Source of the DNA: an uncultured Pelagibacteraceae bacterium
GTDB lineage: Bacteria > Pseudomonadota > Alphaproteobacteria > Pelagibacterales > Pelagibacteraceae
Direction of reading: 5' to 3'
Length of the DNA stretch: 64,000 nt
NCBI GenBank assembly: GCA_902629575.1
Contig: CACORJ010000002.1
Coordinates: forward strand, 62,001-126,000
A program made the position numbers and the translations under genes. The first letter of the stretch is position 1. Each line of letters starts with the position of its first letter. The notes below the pieces were generated by a model. It saw only the letters and a list, made by a program, of their open reading frames with translations. It ran no database searches and was not told where the DNA came from. Below are positions 25,477 through 34,460 of this stretch, one piece after another.

Positions 25477-26823
25477 CTAATTTTTTTTACTTTTTGCGTA
25501 ATTCGTAATTCCAGTTCTAAGTTTATCAATTATTTCATCTATGTGTTTTTTTTCACAAATAAACATTGGTGCAATTATTAAACAATCTCCAGTGGCTTTA
25601 AAATTCACCCCTGCTTCATAACAATGTTTAAAACATGTAAATCCAGCTGCTCCAGGTTTTTTATCCATCTTTATATCTATACCACCCATCATTCCATAAC
25701 CTCTTATGTTATCCACTACATCTATATCTTTTAAAGACATAAGACCTTTTTGAAAATATGGAGCTAAATTTTTTGCTCTATTAAAAATATCATCCTTTTC
25801 AAAAATATCTTGAACTGCCAAACCTGCTGCAACTGAGATTGGAATTCCAGAATAAGTATATCCATGAAATAGTTCGATCGTTCCTTTGGGTGCACTATCC
25901 ATTATTGCATCATAAATTTCTTCCTTACATGCGACTACACCGAGAGGACAAATTCCATTTGTTGTAGCTTTTGCCATTGTCATTAAATCCGGTGTGACAC
26001 CATACTCTTGTGATGCAAATGGTGACCCTGTTCTTCCCCAACCAGTTATTACTTCATCAAAGATCAATAAAATTCCATGCTTGTCACAGATTTCTCTTAA
26101 TCTTTGTAAATATCCCTTAGGCGGCACTAAAGTTCCTGTAGATCCAGCGATTGGTTCAACAATACAAGCTGCAATATTTTCAGCACCAAAATTTGTACAT
26201 ATACGCTCTAAATCTTCCGCAAGCTCTACACCTGTTTCGGGTTGACCGCTTATAAATTTATGATCAGGTAAGTGAGTATGTCTCATGTGAACAACTCCTG
26301 GCATTAATACACTAGCAAACGTTTTTACATTATTGACCATTCCACCAACTGAAGTAGCACCAATATTCATTCCATGATAACCTCGCTCTCGACCAACAAA
26401 TCTAAATCTTTGGCTATCTCCTCTAGCTCTGTGATAGGCTATTCCAATTTTAATAGCAGTTTCAACTGCTGTTGATCCACAAATCGTATAAAATATTCTA
26501 TTTAAATTTCCTGGAGTATGTTTTGAAATTCTTGTGGCTAGTTCAAAAGATCCACCAAAACCTTGTTGAAAGGGTTGACAATAGTCTAAAGTTTTTAATT
26601 GATTGCTTATTGCATCAATAATTTCTTGTCTACCATGTCCTAACGGATTACAAAATAACCCTGAACTTGCATCAATTTGAGTTTTGCCTTGATGATTTTT
26701 TAAATATACTCCCTTTGCTTCAACTATTAATCTAGGATTTTCTTTAAAATCTTTATTCGATGAAAACGGCATCCAATGTTCATTTAAAGAGTTTGGTACA
26801 GATGTTCTTTTTTCTGAGCTCAT
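25477..26823 (-). CDS. Omega-amino acid (taurine or beta-alanine):pyruvate aminotransferase
   Basis: A 448-residue class III PLP aminotransferase. The HWMPFSSNKDFKENPRL start and DASSGLFCNPLGHGR block resemble omega-amino acid:pyruvate transaminases. Asp256 in LLIFDEVITGWGRTG contacts the PLP ring nitrogen, and Lys285 in MAKATTNG is the Schiff-base lysine. Its operon partner is alanine dehydrogenase and it diverges from tauABC, so taurine:pyruvate transamination to sulfoacetaldehyde is the most economical reading. Beta-alanine or other omega-amines are alternatives that sequence alone does not exclude. Confidence 0.88.
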   Translation of the reverse strand: MSSEKRTSVPNSLNEHWMPFSSNKDFKENPRLIVEAKGVYLKNHQGKTQIDASSGLFCNPLGHGRQEIIDAISNQLKTLDYCQPFQQGFGGSFELATRISKHTPGNLNRIFYTICGSTAVETAIKIGIAYHRARGDSQRFRFVGRERGYHGMNIGATSVGGMVNNVKTFASVLMPGVVHMRHTHLPDHKFISGQPETGVELAEDLERICTNFGAENIAACIVEPIAGSTGTLVPPKGYLQRLREICDKHGILLIFDEVITGWGRTGSPFASQEYGVTPDLMTMAKATTNGICPLGVVACKEEIYDAIMDSAPKGTIELFHGYTYSGIPISVAAGLAVQDIFEKDDIFNRAKNLAPYFQKGLMSLKDIDVVDNIRGYGMMGGIDIKMDKKPGAAGFTCFKHCYEAGVNFKATGDCLIIAPMFICEKKHIDEIIDKLRTGITNYAKSKKN

Positions 26824-26902
26824 AGGTTTTTATATTTTTAAATGTATTGCTTAAGAATTCTTTAGACTAAATAAGTATAATTAACCACATAAATTATTGA
26901 CG

Positions 26903-26915
26903 CAACTTTAAGTTG
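26903..26915. promoter_or_regulatory. Perfect palindrome in the divergent taurine-gene promoter region
   Basis: caactt (26903-26908), one central t, then aagttg (26910-26915). It begins right after a ttgacg sequence (26897-26902) that could be a -35 box directed towards tauA. The 181 bp region between the aminotransferase and tauA starts is the longest divergent spacer nearby. An operator for a taurine-responsive regulator is plausible but unproven. Confidence 0.4.
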
Positions 26916-27004
26916 TATCATGATTTATTTGTTTTTTTTTGTTTTACATCCAAGTCATTTTAATTTTAAACTTAGAACATATAAATAAATAACAAAGGGG
27001 AAAA

Positions 27005-27946
27005 ATGAAAAAAATAATTAGTTTTATTCTTGGATGTTTTGTAGCTCTTAATCTTTCAATTTCTGTAGCTAATTCAGCTGCTAATGAAGTAAGAGTAGCA
27101 TACTTTCTAGAGTGGCCAAGTCCAAATCTAGAGGACATGATGAAGAAAAACTTCGCCAAAGCTCTTGGAGTTCCTGTAAAGTGGACAAACTTTACTAATG
27201 GTGGTGCAATGACTGATGCTATGTTAGCAGGAGATATTGATATCTCTTACTCTCAGGGTTTAGTTCCATTCATTAATGCTGTTAAATCAAAAGCTCCTAT
27301 TAAACTTGTAGACATAGCTATGGAATACGGAATGGGTGGTACAACATGTGTAACATCTAATGCTTCTGGTATAACAAAAGCTAACGCTACAGAACTTGAA
27401 GGTAAAAAAGTTGCTGTTCCGCTAGGTACAATGGCTGAGTATGTTTTTGATGAAAGTATGAAAGTTGTTGGTGCGGACAGAAAAAAAATGGACATCATTC
27501 AAATGGATCCTGAAGAAGGTGCTGCTGCTTTGGTAAGCGGTGATGTTGTAATGGCATGTTTATTTGGTGGTAATTCAATTAAAGCTGCAACTGCAGTTGG
27601 ATCTAGATTACTTACAGTTCAAGAGGCTAGAGACGCAGGTATCTTAGGTATAGATATCACTTCAGTAACTACTAAGTTTATGAAGGAAAATCCAGGTATG
27701 CTAAGAACTTTTATTGAAGTAACTCATGAGGCTAATGCGAGATATAGAGCTGGAAAAAGCGATATGAACTCAATGTCAAAAGCTTCTGAAATGAAAGTTG
27801 CTGATATGAAAGAAACTTTAAGTGGCTTTAAATTTCTAACACCTGAGGAAACTAAACAATCTATGGAAAGTGGAAATCTTGATGCATTCTTAAAAGGAAT
27901 GGGAACACCAAGAGGAAACGTAGATACTAGTTTCTTACCTTTATAA
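27005..27946 (+). CDS. tauA: Taurine-type ABC transporter periplasmic binding protein
   Basis: The 313-residue protein has a Sec signal peptide (about residues 1-25) followed by NEVRVAYFLEWPSPN. The fold and blocks (FTNGGAMTDAMLAGDIDISY, GKKVAVPLGTMAEY, VTTKFMKENPGMLRTFIEVT) match the TauA/SsuA/NrtA family of binding proteins. A strong SD (AAAGGGGAAAAATG) suggests high expression. It is followed by a terminator-like hairpin and then tauB and tauC. Taurine is the likely ligand from gene context; other small sulfonates or amines are possible. Confidence 0.88.
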   Translation: MKKIISFILGCFVALNLSISVANSAANEVRVAYFLEWPSPNLEDMMKKNFAKALGVPVKWTNFTNGGAMTDAMLAGDIDISYSQGLVPFINAVKSKAPIKLVDIAMEYGMGGTTCVTSNASGITKANATELEGKKVAVPLGTMAEYVFDESMKVVGADRKKMDIIQMDPEEGAAALVSGDVVMACLFGGNSIKAATAVGSRLLTVQEARDAGILGIDITSVTTKFMKENPGMLRTFIEVTHEANARYRAGKSDMNSMSKASEMKVADMKETLSGFKFLTPEETKQSMESGNLDAFLKGMGTPRGNVDTSFLPL

Positions 27947-27970
27947 TCTAAGGGTAATTTAAATTTTAAT

Positions 27971-28006
27971 AGGCGCCAATTGTAATAAATTGGTGCCTAT
28001 TTTTTT
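27971..28006 (+). terminator. Terminator or attenuator hairpin between tauA and tauB
   Basis: aggcgccaatt (27971-27981) and aattggtgcct (27988-27998) form an 11 bp stem with one G-T wobble and a 6 nt loop. A t-rich tract (28000-28006) follows directly. It lies 24 bp after the tauA stop and would end most transcripts there, leaving partial read-through into tauB and tauC. Confidence 0.85.
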
Positions 28007-28034
28007 ATTAAAAATTCAAATATAAAGTCTCTAT

Positions 28035-28832
28035 ATGAGTGATTTAATCTCCCAAAATCTTAATATGATTTTTAAGACTCCTAAGGGAGAAACTGTTCAT
28101 GCGCTAAAGGATTTAAATTTCACTCTAAAAAAAGGAGAACTTCTTACTGTGCTAGGTCCTTCAGGTTGTGGAAAAACTACTTTATTAAATATAACTGCTG
28201 GATTTATCAAACCAACTTCAGGAAATATCACTCTAAACAATAAAGAGATAGATGGCCCAGGTGTTGAAAGAGGAATGGTTTTTCAACAAGGTGCTTTATT
28301 TGAATGGCTAACAGTAGCTGAGAATGTGAATTTTGGATTAAGAATGAAAAAAGAAGATCCAATTGAAACCCAGAGAAAAGTTGATGAATGGTTAGATATT
28401 GTTGGATTAAAGGGTTTCGGTAATACTCCAACTTATCAATTATCTGGAGGAATGCAGCAAAGAGTTGCTCTTGCAAGATGTCTAATCAATAATCCGGATT
28501 TGATTTTAATGGATGAACCACTGGGAGCTCTCGATGCTCTTACTAGAGAAAAAATGCAGTCACTAGTTTTAAAAATTTGGAAAGAAACTGGAAAAACAAT
28601 TATACTTATTACTCATTCAGTCGAGGAGGCATTGCTTCTTGGGGAAAGACTATATGTGATGGCTCCAAGACCAGGAAGAATACATAAAGAATATAATCTG
28701 CCGTTCGCTTCAATGGGATTAAAGGAAGATTTAAGGGAAATAAAAAAAAACAAGGAGTTTTCTCAAAAACGAGAGGAAATCCTTGAAATGATTTGGAACA
28801 TGGAAGAGGAAATAATGGGGAAAGATAATTAA
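28035..28832 (+). CDS. tauB: Taurine-type ABC transporter ATP-binding protein
   Basis: A 265-residue ABC ATPase with Walker A GPSGCGKTT (41-49), the Q-loop VFQQGALFEWLTVAENV, the signature LSGGMQQR (136-143) and Walker B LILMDEP (156-162), followed by the D-loop and the ITHSVEEA switch histidine. It belongs to the TauB/SsuB/NrtD branch. The permease gene starts on the next base after its stop, so the two are translationally coupled. Confidence 0.94.
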   Translation: MSDLISQNLNMIFKTPKGETVHALKDLNFTLKKGELLTVLGPSGCGKTTLLNITAGFIKPTSGNITLNNKEIDGPGVERGMVFQQGALFEWLTVAENVNFGLRMKKEDPIETQRKVDEWLDIVGLKGFGNTPTYQLSGGMQQRVALARCLINNPDLILMDEPLGALDALTREKMQSLVLKIWKETGKTIILITHSVEEALLLGERLYVMAPRPGRIHKEYNLPFASMGLKEDLREIKKNKEFSQKREEILEMIWNMEEEIMGKDN

Positions 28833-30758
28833 ATGTTAACTCAAATATTAACTTTTCTAATATTCTTTGCTGTAATTGGCTGTATTCTTTATGGAAGGAG
28901 ATTAATTAGAACTGAAAAAGTAGATGCAGTATTTGGAAATCCTGAAAGAGCATTGGGCGGTACTCACTGGGTAATTGTTGGAAGTAGTTTTTTACTTTTG
29001 GTTTGGCTCTATTATTCTTGGGATATTGCAAAAGGATTTTATCCAAAATCTGCCAATGAACTATGCCAAGTTGCAAAAGTTAATGATTCTCTACTTGGAT
29101 TAAAATATCAATTTCCAATTGAGGAAAGAGAATTCAAAAGTACTTCACAAATTAAAAAAGAAAATAAAAATTTGAAAATAATCAAAAATGAAATTCAAAA
29201 TTCTGAAGAGCTAAATGGTCAACAAAAAACAATATTAATCAGTTATATAATTAAAACTAAACAACTTATCCCATTACTTACAAATGAGAATTTAATAGAA
29301 GATGAAACTAAACAAAAAATAGATGATATCACTGGAAAAATAAATCTTTTAACTGAGAATTTTCAAAAGCCAGATTATCCATTTGAAACTGAGAGGGAAT
29401 TAAATGAAAGACTAAAAGCGGTAAAAGAGGAAGGTGGTTGGGGTATTACCAAAGTCGATGCAGGCTCAGGCTCTATTGAAAATACACTAGAAGTACCTTT
29501 AGTGCCTGCAACCTATAGAGGTTTAAAGTTTCATGCTGCAGCTCAAAAGCTTAATTTAATAAGTGATGAATTTTTTAAGTTAAGAAATCATAATCCTTTG
29601 TTCAAAAGTAAGATTAAAGAACTTAAAGAGGAAATAAAATCGTATAGAAAGAATTTGGGTGATAATGAAGAAATTGCATCAACATACGCAAAGAATATTG
29701 TTAAGATTGCAAGAAGAATTGAATTTGCGAGTATTTATCCTCCAAATGCATTAGATAAAATGCAAGCAGCAATTATCAAATTTGATAATGCACAGAAAGA
29801 TGCTCAGGGTGGACTTAGGTTTATTGATATGTTTTTATTTCCCGCTGGAACAATAATTGCAAGTGGTCCAAGTTGTTCAGAGCAAGGCTCAGGTAGATGG
29901 CTCCCTAAACCATCTGATACTTTCAATAAATTCGTATTAATGTCTAAACCTAGTGTTGGTTATAAAGATATTCCTCTTTTATGGATACAAATGGTCGATG
30001 TGAGCAAAATGATTGGTTTTATTTTGCCAGACTGGATTGCAGATATTTTACCAGGTGAATATCCTGTTCATACTAAAGATGGAATTGTAAAACAAAATTT
30101 TAAGGGTGGAGTTTTAAAAATTGTGACAGGTGATTTTAATTTATTTAAAGTTCCTGTTCCTTACGGACATATTTGGGATTCCTTTTTGAGAGTTTTTCTT
30201 GGTTTAATTTTTGGAATATTAATTGGTGTACCGCTTGGTTTATTTATGGGATTAAATAGATTTGCAAAAGGTTTTTTTGACCCTTTAATTGAGCTTTATA
30301 GACCAGTCCCTCCTCTCGCGTGGGCTCCTTTAATTATTTCAGTTTTGGGAATCGATAATACAGGAAAAGTATTTTTGTTATTTATGGTCTCTTTGTCGAT
30401 AATGATTATTTCCGCTCGAGCAGGAGCTTCTGGAACACAACTTTCAAAAATTCATGCAGCACACTCTTTAGGTGCATCAAAAAAACAGATTTTAAGGCAT
30501 GTAATTTTTCCAAATTCGTTACCAGAAATTCTAACTGGTATAAGAGTGGCAGTCGGTATGTGTTGGGGAACTCTTGTGGCTGCTGAATTTTTAGCCGGTA
30601 CTACAGGCATTGGATTTGTTGAGAACGTTGCTAAAAAATATTTCCAATATGAAGTTATTTGGATAACTATATTTATTATGGGAATGCTAGGTTTATTATT
30701 TGATATAACACTAAGAAAAATAATTGACAAAACAATTCCTTGGCGCGGTAAAGGTTAA
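28833..30758 (+). CDS. tauC: Taurine-type ABC transporter permease with large N-terminal extension
   Basis: At 641 residues this is more than twice the usual length (about 250-280). Residues from about 445 on are a normal TauC/SsuC permease, with the EAA loop IHAAHSLGASKKQILRHVIF and RPVPPLAWAPLIISVLGI. Residues 1-440 are extra: two hydrophobic helices near 1-20 and 45-65, then some 370 mostly hydrophilic residues rich in helix-forming Glu and Lys (about 100-310). If the helices span the membrane, this region would face the periplasm and could bind TauA. Frame and composition are continuous, so it is not a sequencing join. Confidence 0.88.
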   Translation: MLTQILTFLIFFAVIGCILYGRRLIRTEKVDAVFGNPERALGGTHWVIVGSSFLLLVWLYYSWDIAKGFYPKSANELCQVAKVNDSLLGLKYQFPIEEREFKSTSQIKKENKNLKIIKNEIQNSEELNGQQKTILISYIIKTKQLIPLLTNENLIEDETKQKIDDITGKINLLTENFQKPDYPFETERELNERLKAVKEEGGWGITKVDAGSGSIENTLEVPLVPATYRGLKFHAAAQKLNLISDEFFKLRNHNPLFKSKIKELKEEIKSYRKNLGDNEEIASTYAKNIVKIARRIEFASIYPPNALDKMQAAIIKFDNAQKDAQGGLRFIDMFLFPAGTIIASGPSCSEQGSGRWLPKPSDTFNKFVLMSKPSVGYKDIPLLWIQMVDVSKMIGFILPDWIADILPGEYPVHTKDGIVKQNFKGGVLKIVTGDFNLFKVPVPYGHIWDSFLRVFLGLIFGILIGVPLGLFMGLNRFAKGFFDPLIELYRPVPPLAWAPLIISVLGIDNTGKVFLLFMVSLSIMIISARAGASGTQLSKIHAAHSLGASKKQILRHVIFPNSLPEILTGIRVAVGMCWGTLVAAEFLAGTTGIGFVENVAKKYFQYEVIWITIFIMGMLGLLFDITLRKIIDKTIPWRGKG

Positions 30759-30787
30759 TAGTTCTGTTTTAATAATTTAAAAAATTA

Positions 30788-31477
30788 ATGAAAAAATATG
30801 TTCAGATAGGAGCAGGTTCTTCAAATTTTGATAAAAATTTTAAAGACGGTTTTACAAATTTTATAAAACAAAATAATAAAAATACTGAAATTTTTATAGT
30901 TGAAGCTAACTCTATTCATATCAAAAAGTTGAAAAAAATTTGGAAAAGATACAAAAAAACTCAAATATTTAATTTTGCAATTATTCCGGACAACATTAAT
31001 CAAAAAAAAATGACCTTTTTTTACTCAGAAAAAGATTCACCAGATTTTCAGATTTTTTCAAACTCTATTAAATTTGTTAGAAAACATTTTACAACTGGTA
31101 AAATAAGAAGAAAAACAGTTAAATGTAAATCATTATCAGTTTTTTTAGATCAAAATTTTTTGAAGAAAATAGATTTTTTATCATTAGATATTGAAGGAAT
31201 GGATTATGAGGTAATCAAAAATTTTAACTTTAAAAGATTTGATATAAAAAATATTTCTTTTGAACATTTGCATCTTTCTTTTTTTGAAAAAATTATGATT
31301 ATATATAAATTAACTCTTTCAGATTATTTTTTTTCAGGGATGGGATTTGATTTGAGAAAATCAGATTGGATGTTCACAAAAAATTATAAAAAATTTTTTT
31401 TAAAAACATTTTTTCTTCCAATTACTCCAAGAAGAATTTGGAAAAAATATGATTTTTCAAAATTTTTAAAGAAATAG
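30788..31477 (+). CDS. FkbM-family methyltransferase
   Basis: The 229-residue protein begins KYVQIGAGSSNFDKNFKDGF, the SAM-binding first strand and loop, followed by IFIVEANSIHIKKLKK. The KIDFLSLDIEGMDYEVIKNF block is the typical FkbM motif (LDIEG). FkbM enzymes O-methylate sugars or other small groups on polysaccharides and lipids. It is very lysine- and phenylalanine-rich. It lies tail to tail with an epimerase gene, so a surface-glycan role is likely. Confidence 0.85.
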   Translation: MKKYVQIGAGSSNFDKNFKDGFTNFIKQNNKNTEIFIVEANSIHIKKLKKIWKRYKKTQIFNFAIIPDNINQKKMTFFYSEKDSPDFQIFSNSIKFVRKHFTTGKIRRKTVKCKSLSVFLDQNFLKKIDFLSLDIEGMDYEVIKNFNFKRFDIKNISFEHLHLSFFEKIMIIYKLTLSDYFFSGMGFDLRKSDWMFTKNYKKFFLKTFFLPITPRRIWKKYDFSKFLKK

Positions 31478-31505
31478 TAAATTAAAATTTTAGATTTTAT
31501 TTAAT

Positions 31506-32387
31506 TTATGAAGAAATAATTTCTTTTATATAATCTTTTAATCTTATTTTACCAAAGTGCTTATATACTTTGTTAGAGAGATTCATGTTAGTTAATGCTG
31601 AAGAGTATCTTTCGCCTGGTCTTTTCTTAAGAAGTTTTGTCTTTGATCTAAACATTTTTGCAACTTCTAAAATTGAGAAACTTTGTTTATGAGAAATCGA
31701 GTAATGTCTCGATAAATTTTTTTTCCACGCTAAATAACAAACATTAACTGTATCATTTATATGAGTAAATCTTCTAGACTGTGTGCCTGGTAAAACTACG
31801 GGTAAGGGTTTTCTATTTCTAAAAGCTTCTTCAAAAATACCAATAACTGTCGCCATTTTACCCTTAGATATTTGCCCAGGTCCATATACATTATAAAAAT
31901 AGATTACCTCGTATTCAAATTTAAACCATTTTTTTAAATTTTCTAAAAGCTCCAAATTTTTTGCTTTTGTGAATGCATAAGGTGATAAATTTTTATCATT
32001 TCCTTTATTACCTAATGATGCAGAGGTTGCAGAATAAATTAATTTTATTTTATTTTCTAAACAAAAATTAAAAACTGAATTAGTCCCAATAGTATTAGAA
32101 TCTAAACATTCATTCATATTTAAAAAGCTTTGATAAATTCTTGCAAATTCACCAAAATGAAACACTGAGTGAATTTTTTTTGGATTTTTAAAAAATAACT
32201 TAATGTCTTTAGATTCTCCTTTCAGATATTTCACACGTGAATTTTTTATATGATTTTTTTTAAATCCAGAGGAGTAATTGTCTAAACTTATTATATGAAA
32301 GTTTGTTTTATTAATTAATAACTTTATCAAGTTTGAGCCAACAAAACCGGCTCCACCTGTGATTAATATGCTTTTTTTATTTTTCAT
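31506..32387 (-). CDS. NAD-dependent epimerase/dehydratase
   Basis: I start at the ATG at 32385-32387, directly before KNKKSILITGGAGFVGSNLI. An in-frame TTG at 32423 would add only a short hydrophobic tail. The 293-residue SDR has SLDNYSSG, SATSASLGN, the catalytic Y-x-x-x-K in SPYAFTKAKNLEL, and YFYNVYGPGQ, as in UDP-glucose 4-epimerase-like proteins. It is somewhat shorter than GalE. The substrate is a nucleotide sugar of unknown identity. Confidence 0.85.
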   Translation of the reverse strand: MKNKKSILITGGAGFVGSNLIKLLINKTNFHIISLDNYSSGFKKNHIKNSRVKYLKGESKDIKLFFKNPKKIHSVFHFGEFARIYQSFLNMNECLDSNTIGTNSVFNFCLENKIKLIYSATSASLGNKGNDKNLSPYAFTKAKNLELLENLKKWFKFEYEVIYFYNVYGPGQISKGKMATVIGIFEEAFRNRKPLPVVLPGTQSRRFTHINDTVNVCYLAWKKNLSRHYSISHKQSFSILEVAKMFRSKTKLLKKRPGERYSSALTNMNLSNKVYKHFGKIRLKDYIKEIISS

Positions 32388-32481
32388 AGATTTAAATAAA
32401 ATTAAGTAATGTAAAATTAACAAAATGAGTTTTTATATCATTATTGTTATTTTTAAAACATGATATAGAGATATTATTTAG

Positions 32482-33486
32482 ATGAAAGTAAAAAAACTCA
32501 AATTTATATTAAAAAAAATTTTTAATAAATATGGTTTAAATGATAATCATGCTAATATTTCTTCGGAAGCTCTTATAAATGCAGAACTTGTTGGTGCTCA
32601 TAGCCACGGATTATCAAGACTTAAAATGTATTGTGATCGTATTGATAAAAAAGTTATTAATCCAAAACCAAAAATTAAAATTAAAAAAATTTCTCATTCC
32701 ATATCACATATTGATGCGGATAACTGTATAGGTTTTGTAGCTGCTGATGTTGGGATTAATATCGCAATTAAAAATGCGAGAAAAACAGGAATTGGTTTTG
32801 TTGGAGTTAAAAACAGTGGGCATTATGGATTATCTGGATATTATGCAGAACGAGCTGTTAAAAAAGGTTTAATCGCTATGATTTTTACAAATGCTCCTCC
32901 AGCGATAGCTCCTCATGGATCTTTAAAAAGTGTATTTGGCACTAATCCAATTTGTTTCGGGTCACCAACTGGATCTAAAATTCCATTTATTTTGGATACT
33001 TCCATGTCAATGATTAATAGAGGAAAAATAAGAGTAGCAGCGCGTAATAATAAAAAAATACCCAATGGTGTTGCACTGGATAAATTTGGAAATTTAACTA
33101 ATAATCCATTAAAAGCCTTAGCTGGTGTTCAATTGCCAATCGCAAGTTATAGAGGATCTGGTTTAGCTTGGATGGTTGATATTTTAAGTGGAGTATTAAC
33201 TGGGAGTAATCATGCAGGAAAAGTAAAAGATCCCTTTGACGATTTTACTGGTCCTCAAAATGTTGGACATCTATTTATCACATTTAAAACAAATTTATTT
33301 ATTAAAAACTATAATAATAGAATAAAAGAAAACTTAAGAATAATCAAAAATTTACCAAAGATAAAAGGAGTAAAAAAAATATTATATCCTGGTCAAAATA
33401 AATATAAAAGATTTGTTATGAATTCAAAAAAAGAGATTAAATTATCAAAAACTATTAAAAAAGATTTAAAATTTTTAAATGTTTAG
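32482..33486 (+). CDS. Malate/L-lactate dehydrogenase (Ldh_2) family oxidoreductase
   Basis: A 334-residue member of the YlbC/ComC/SlcC family, which lacks a Rossmann fold and reduces or oxidises 2-hydroxy acids with NAD(P). Characteristic blocks are AHSHGLSRLKMYCDRI, VKNSGHYGLSGYYAERAVKKG and GTNPICFGSPTG. The family includes (R)-sulfolactate dehydrogenase, malate dehydrogenase and ureidoglycolate dehydrogenase. Being 2 bp ahead of a pta-like gene and near an HpsN-like gene and taurine transporter, a sulfolactate/sulfopyruvate role is an attractive inference. Confidence 0.85.
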   Translation: MKVKKLKFILKKIFNKYGLNDNHANISSEALINAELVGAHSHGLSRLKMYCDRIDKKVINPKPKIKIKKISHSISHIDADNCIGFVAADVGINIAIKNARKTGIGFVGVKNSGHYGLSGYYAERAVKKGLIAMIFTNAPPAIAPHGSLKSVFGTNPICFGSPTGSKIPFILDTSMSMINRGKIRVAARNNKKIPNGVALDKFGNLTNNPLKALAGVQLPIASYRGSGLAWMVDILSGVLTGSNHAGKVKDPFDDFTGPQNVGHLFITFKTNLFIKNYNNRIKENLRIIKNLPKIKGVKKILYPGQNKYKRFVMNSKKEIKLSKTIKKDLKFLNV

Positions 33487-33488
33487 TT

Positions 33489-34400
33489 ATGTTATCAAAT
33501 AAAGAAATAGTTTGTCCAAATAATCTACTTAATGTTGCGCATCAAAAAAAAGGTGTTAAAGCTGGAATTGTTAATGCAGGAAAACCTTTACCAATGCAAT
33601 CAGTTCAAGATGCTGTAAATGAAAATTTAATAGAACCAATTTTTATTGGGGATGAGAAAGAAATTTTTAAATGTGCTGAAGATTTAAAGTGGGATATTTC
33701 TAAATATGAGATAATTAATGAGCCAATTGAAAATAATACTGCTGCTATAGCTGCAAAACTTGCAAGTGAACAAAAAATTAAAATTATAGTTAAAGGTCAT
33801 ATTCATACAGACATTTTAATGAAAGAAGTGCTTAAACGAGAATATAACTTGTTAGGAAAAACAAGATTAAGTCACATATGGCATATGACATTAAATAAAG
33901 AGGATAAACCTCTTATAATTACAGATGGTGCATTAAATGTTTTGCCAAACATTAAAACTAAAATGCATATATTAAAAAATGTGATTAATTTTTCCCATAG
34001 AATTGGTATTCAAAGACCTAAAATTGCAATTTTATCAGCAACGGAAGAGGTATTAGATAGTGTTCCAAGCTCTAAAGAAGCAGAGGAAATAACTAAACTT
34101 GCAAAAAAAGAAAATCTAAATGCAGATGTATTTGGACCCTTGGCATTTGATAATAGTGTATCAAAAAAATCTGCAGCTATTAAAGGTATTAAGAATGATG
34201 TTGCTGGTATCGCAGATGTTTTATTGGTCCCTAGTGTTGAGACAGGTAACGCGTTAGTTAAAATGTTAATTTATTTTAGTGGTGCATGTGCTGCAGGGGT
34301 TGTTGTGGGAGGAAAAGTTCCAGTAGTAATAACTAGTCGTTCCGATGAGGCACCCGCAAGATTGGCTTCTATAGCAGCAGCTGTAGTTGCTTTAGATTAA
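33489..34400 (+). CDS. pta: Phosphate acetyl/butyryltransferase
   Basis: The 303-residue protein has the Pta/Ptb fold signatures VFGPLAFDNSVSKKSAAIKG and VITSRSDEAPARLASIA at the C-terminus, plus IVKGHIHTDILMKEVL. It would convert acetyl phosphate and CoA to acetyl-CoA. Sulfoacetaldehyde acetyltransferase (Xsc) releases acetyl phosphate, and Pta genes commonly accompany xsc in taurine users. No xsc or acetate kinase is encoded in the window, so the donor reaction must lie elsewhere. The symbol is given by family; a butyryl preference is possible. Confidence 0.88.
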   Translation: MLSNKEIVCPNNLLNVAHQKKGVKAGIVNAGKPLPMQSVQDAVNENLIEPIFIGDEKEIFKCAEDLKWDISKYEIINEPIENNTAAIAAKLASEQKIKIIVKGHIHTDILMKEVLKREYNLLGKTRLSHIWHMTLNKEDKPLIITDGALNVLPNIKTKMHILKNVINFSHRIGIQRPKIAILSATEEVLDSVPSSKEAEEITKLAKKENLNADVFGPLAFDNSVSKKSAAIKGIKNDVAGIADVLLVPSVETGNALVKMLIYFSGACAAGVVVGGKVPVVITSRSDEAPARLASIAAAVVALD

Positions 34401-34460
34401 AAGTTTCATTGCAATAAAATATAATATACTTTAAATAAATCAGAAATTATATTTGTAACT

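Noticed and set aside
32388-32423. TTG-started extension of the epimerase at 31506
   Set aside because: Rare start, and it only adds a hydrophobic tail before the conserved nucleotide-binding motif.
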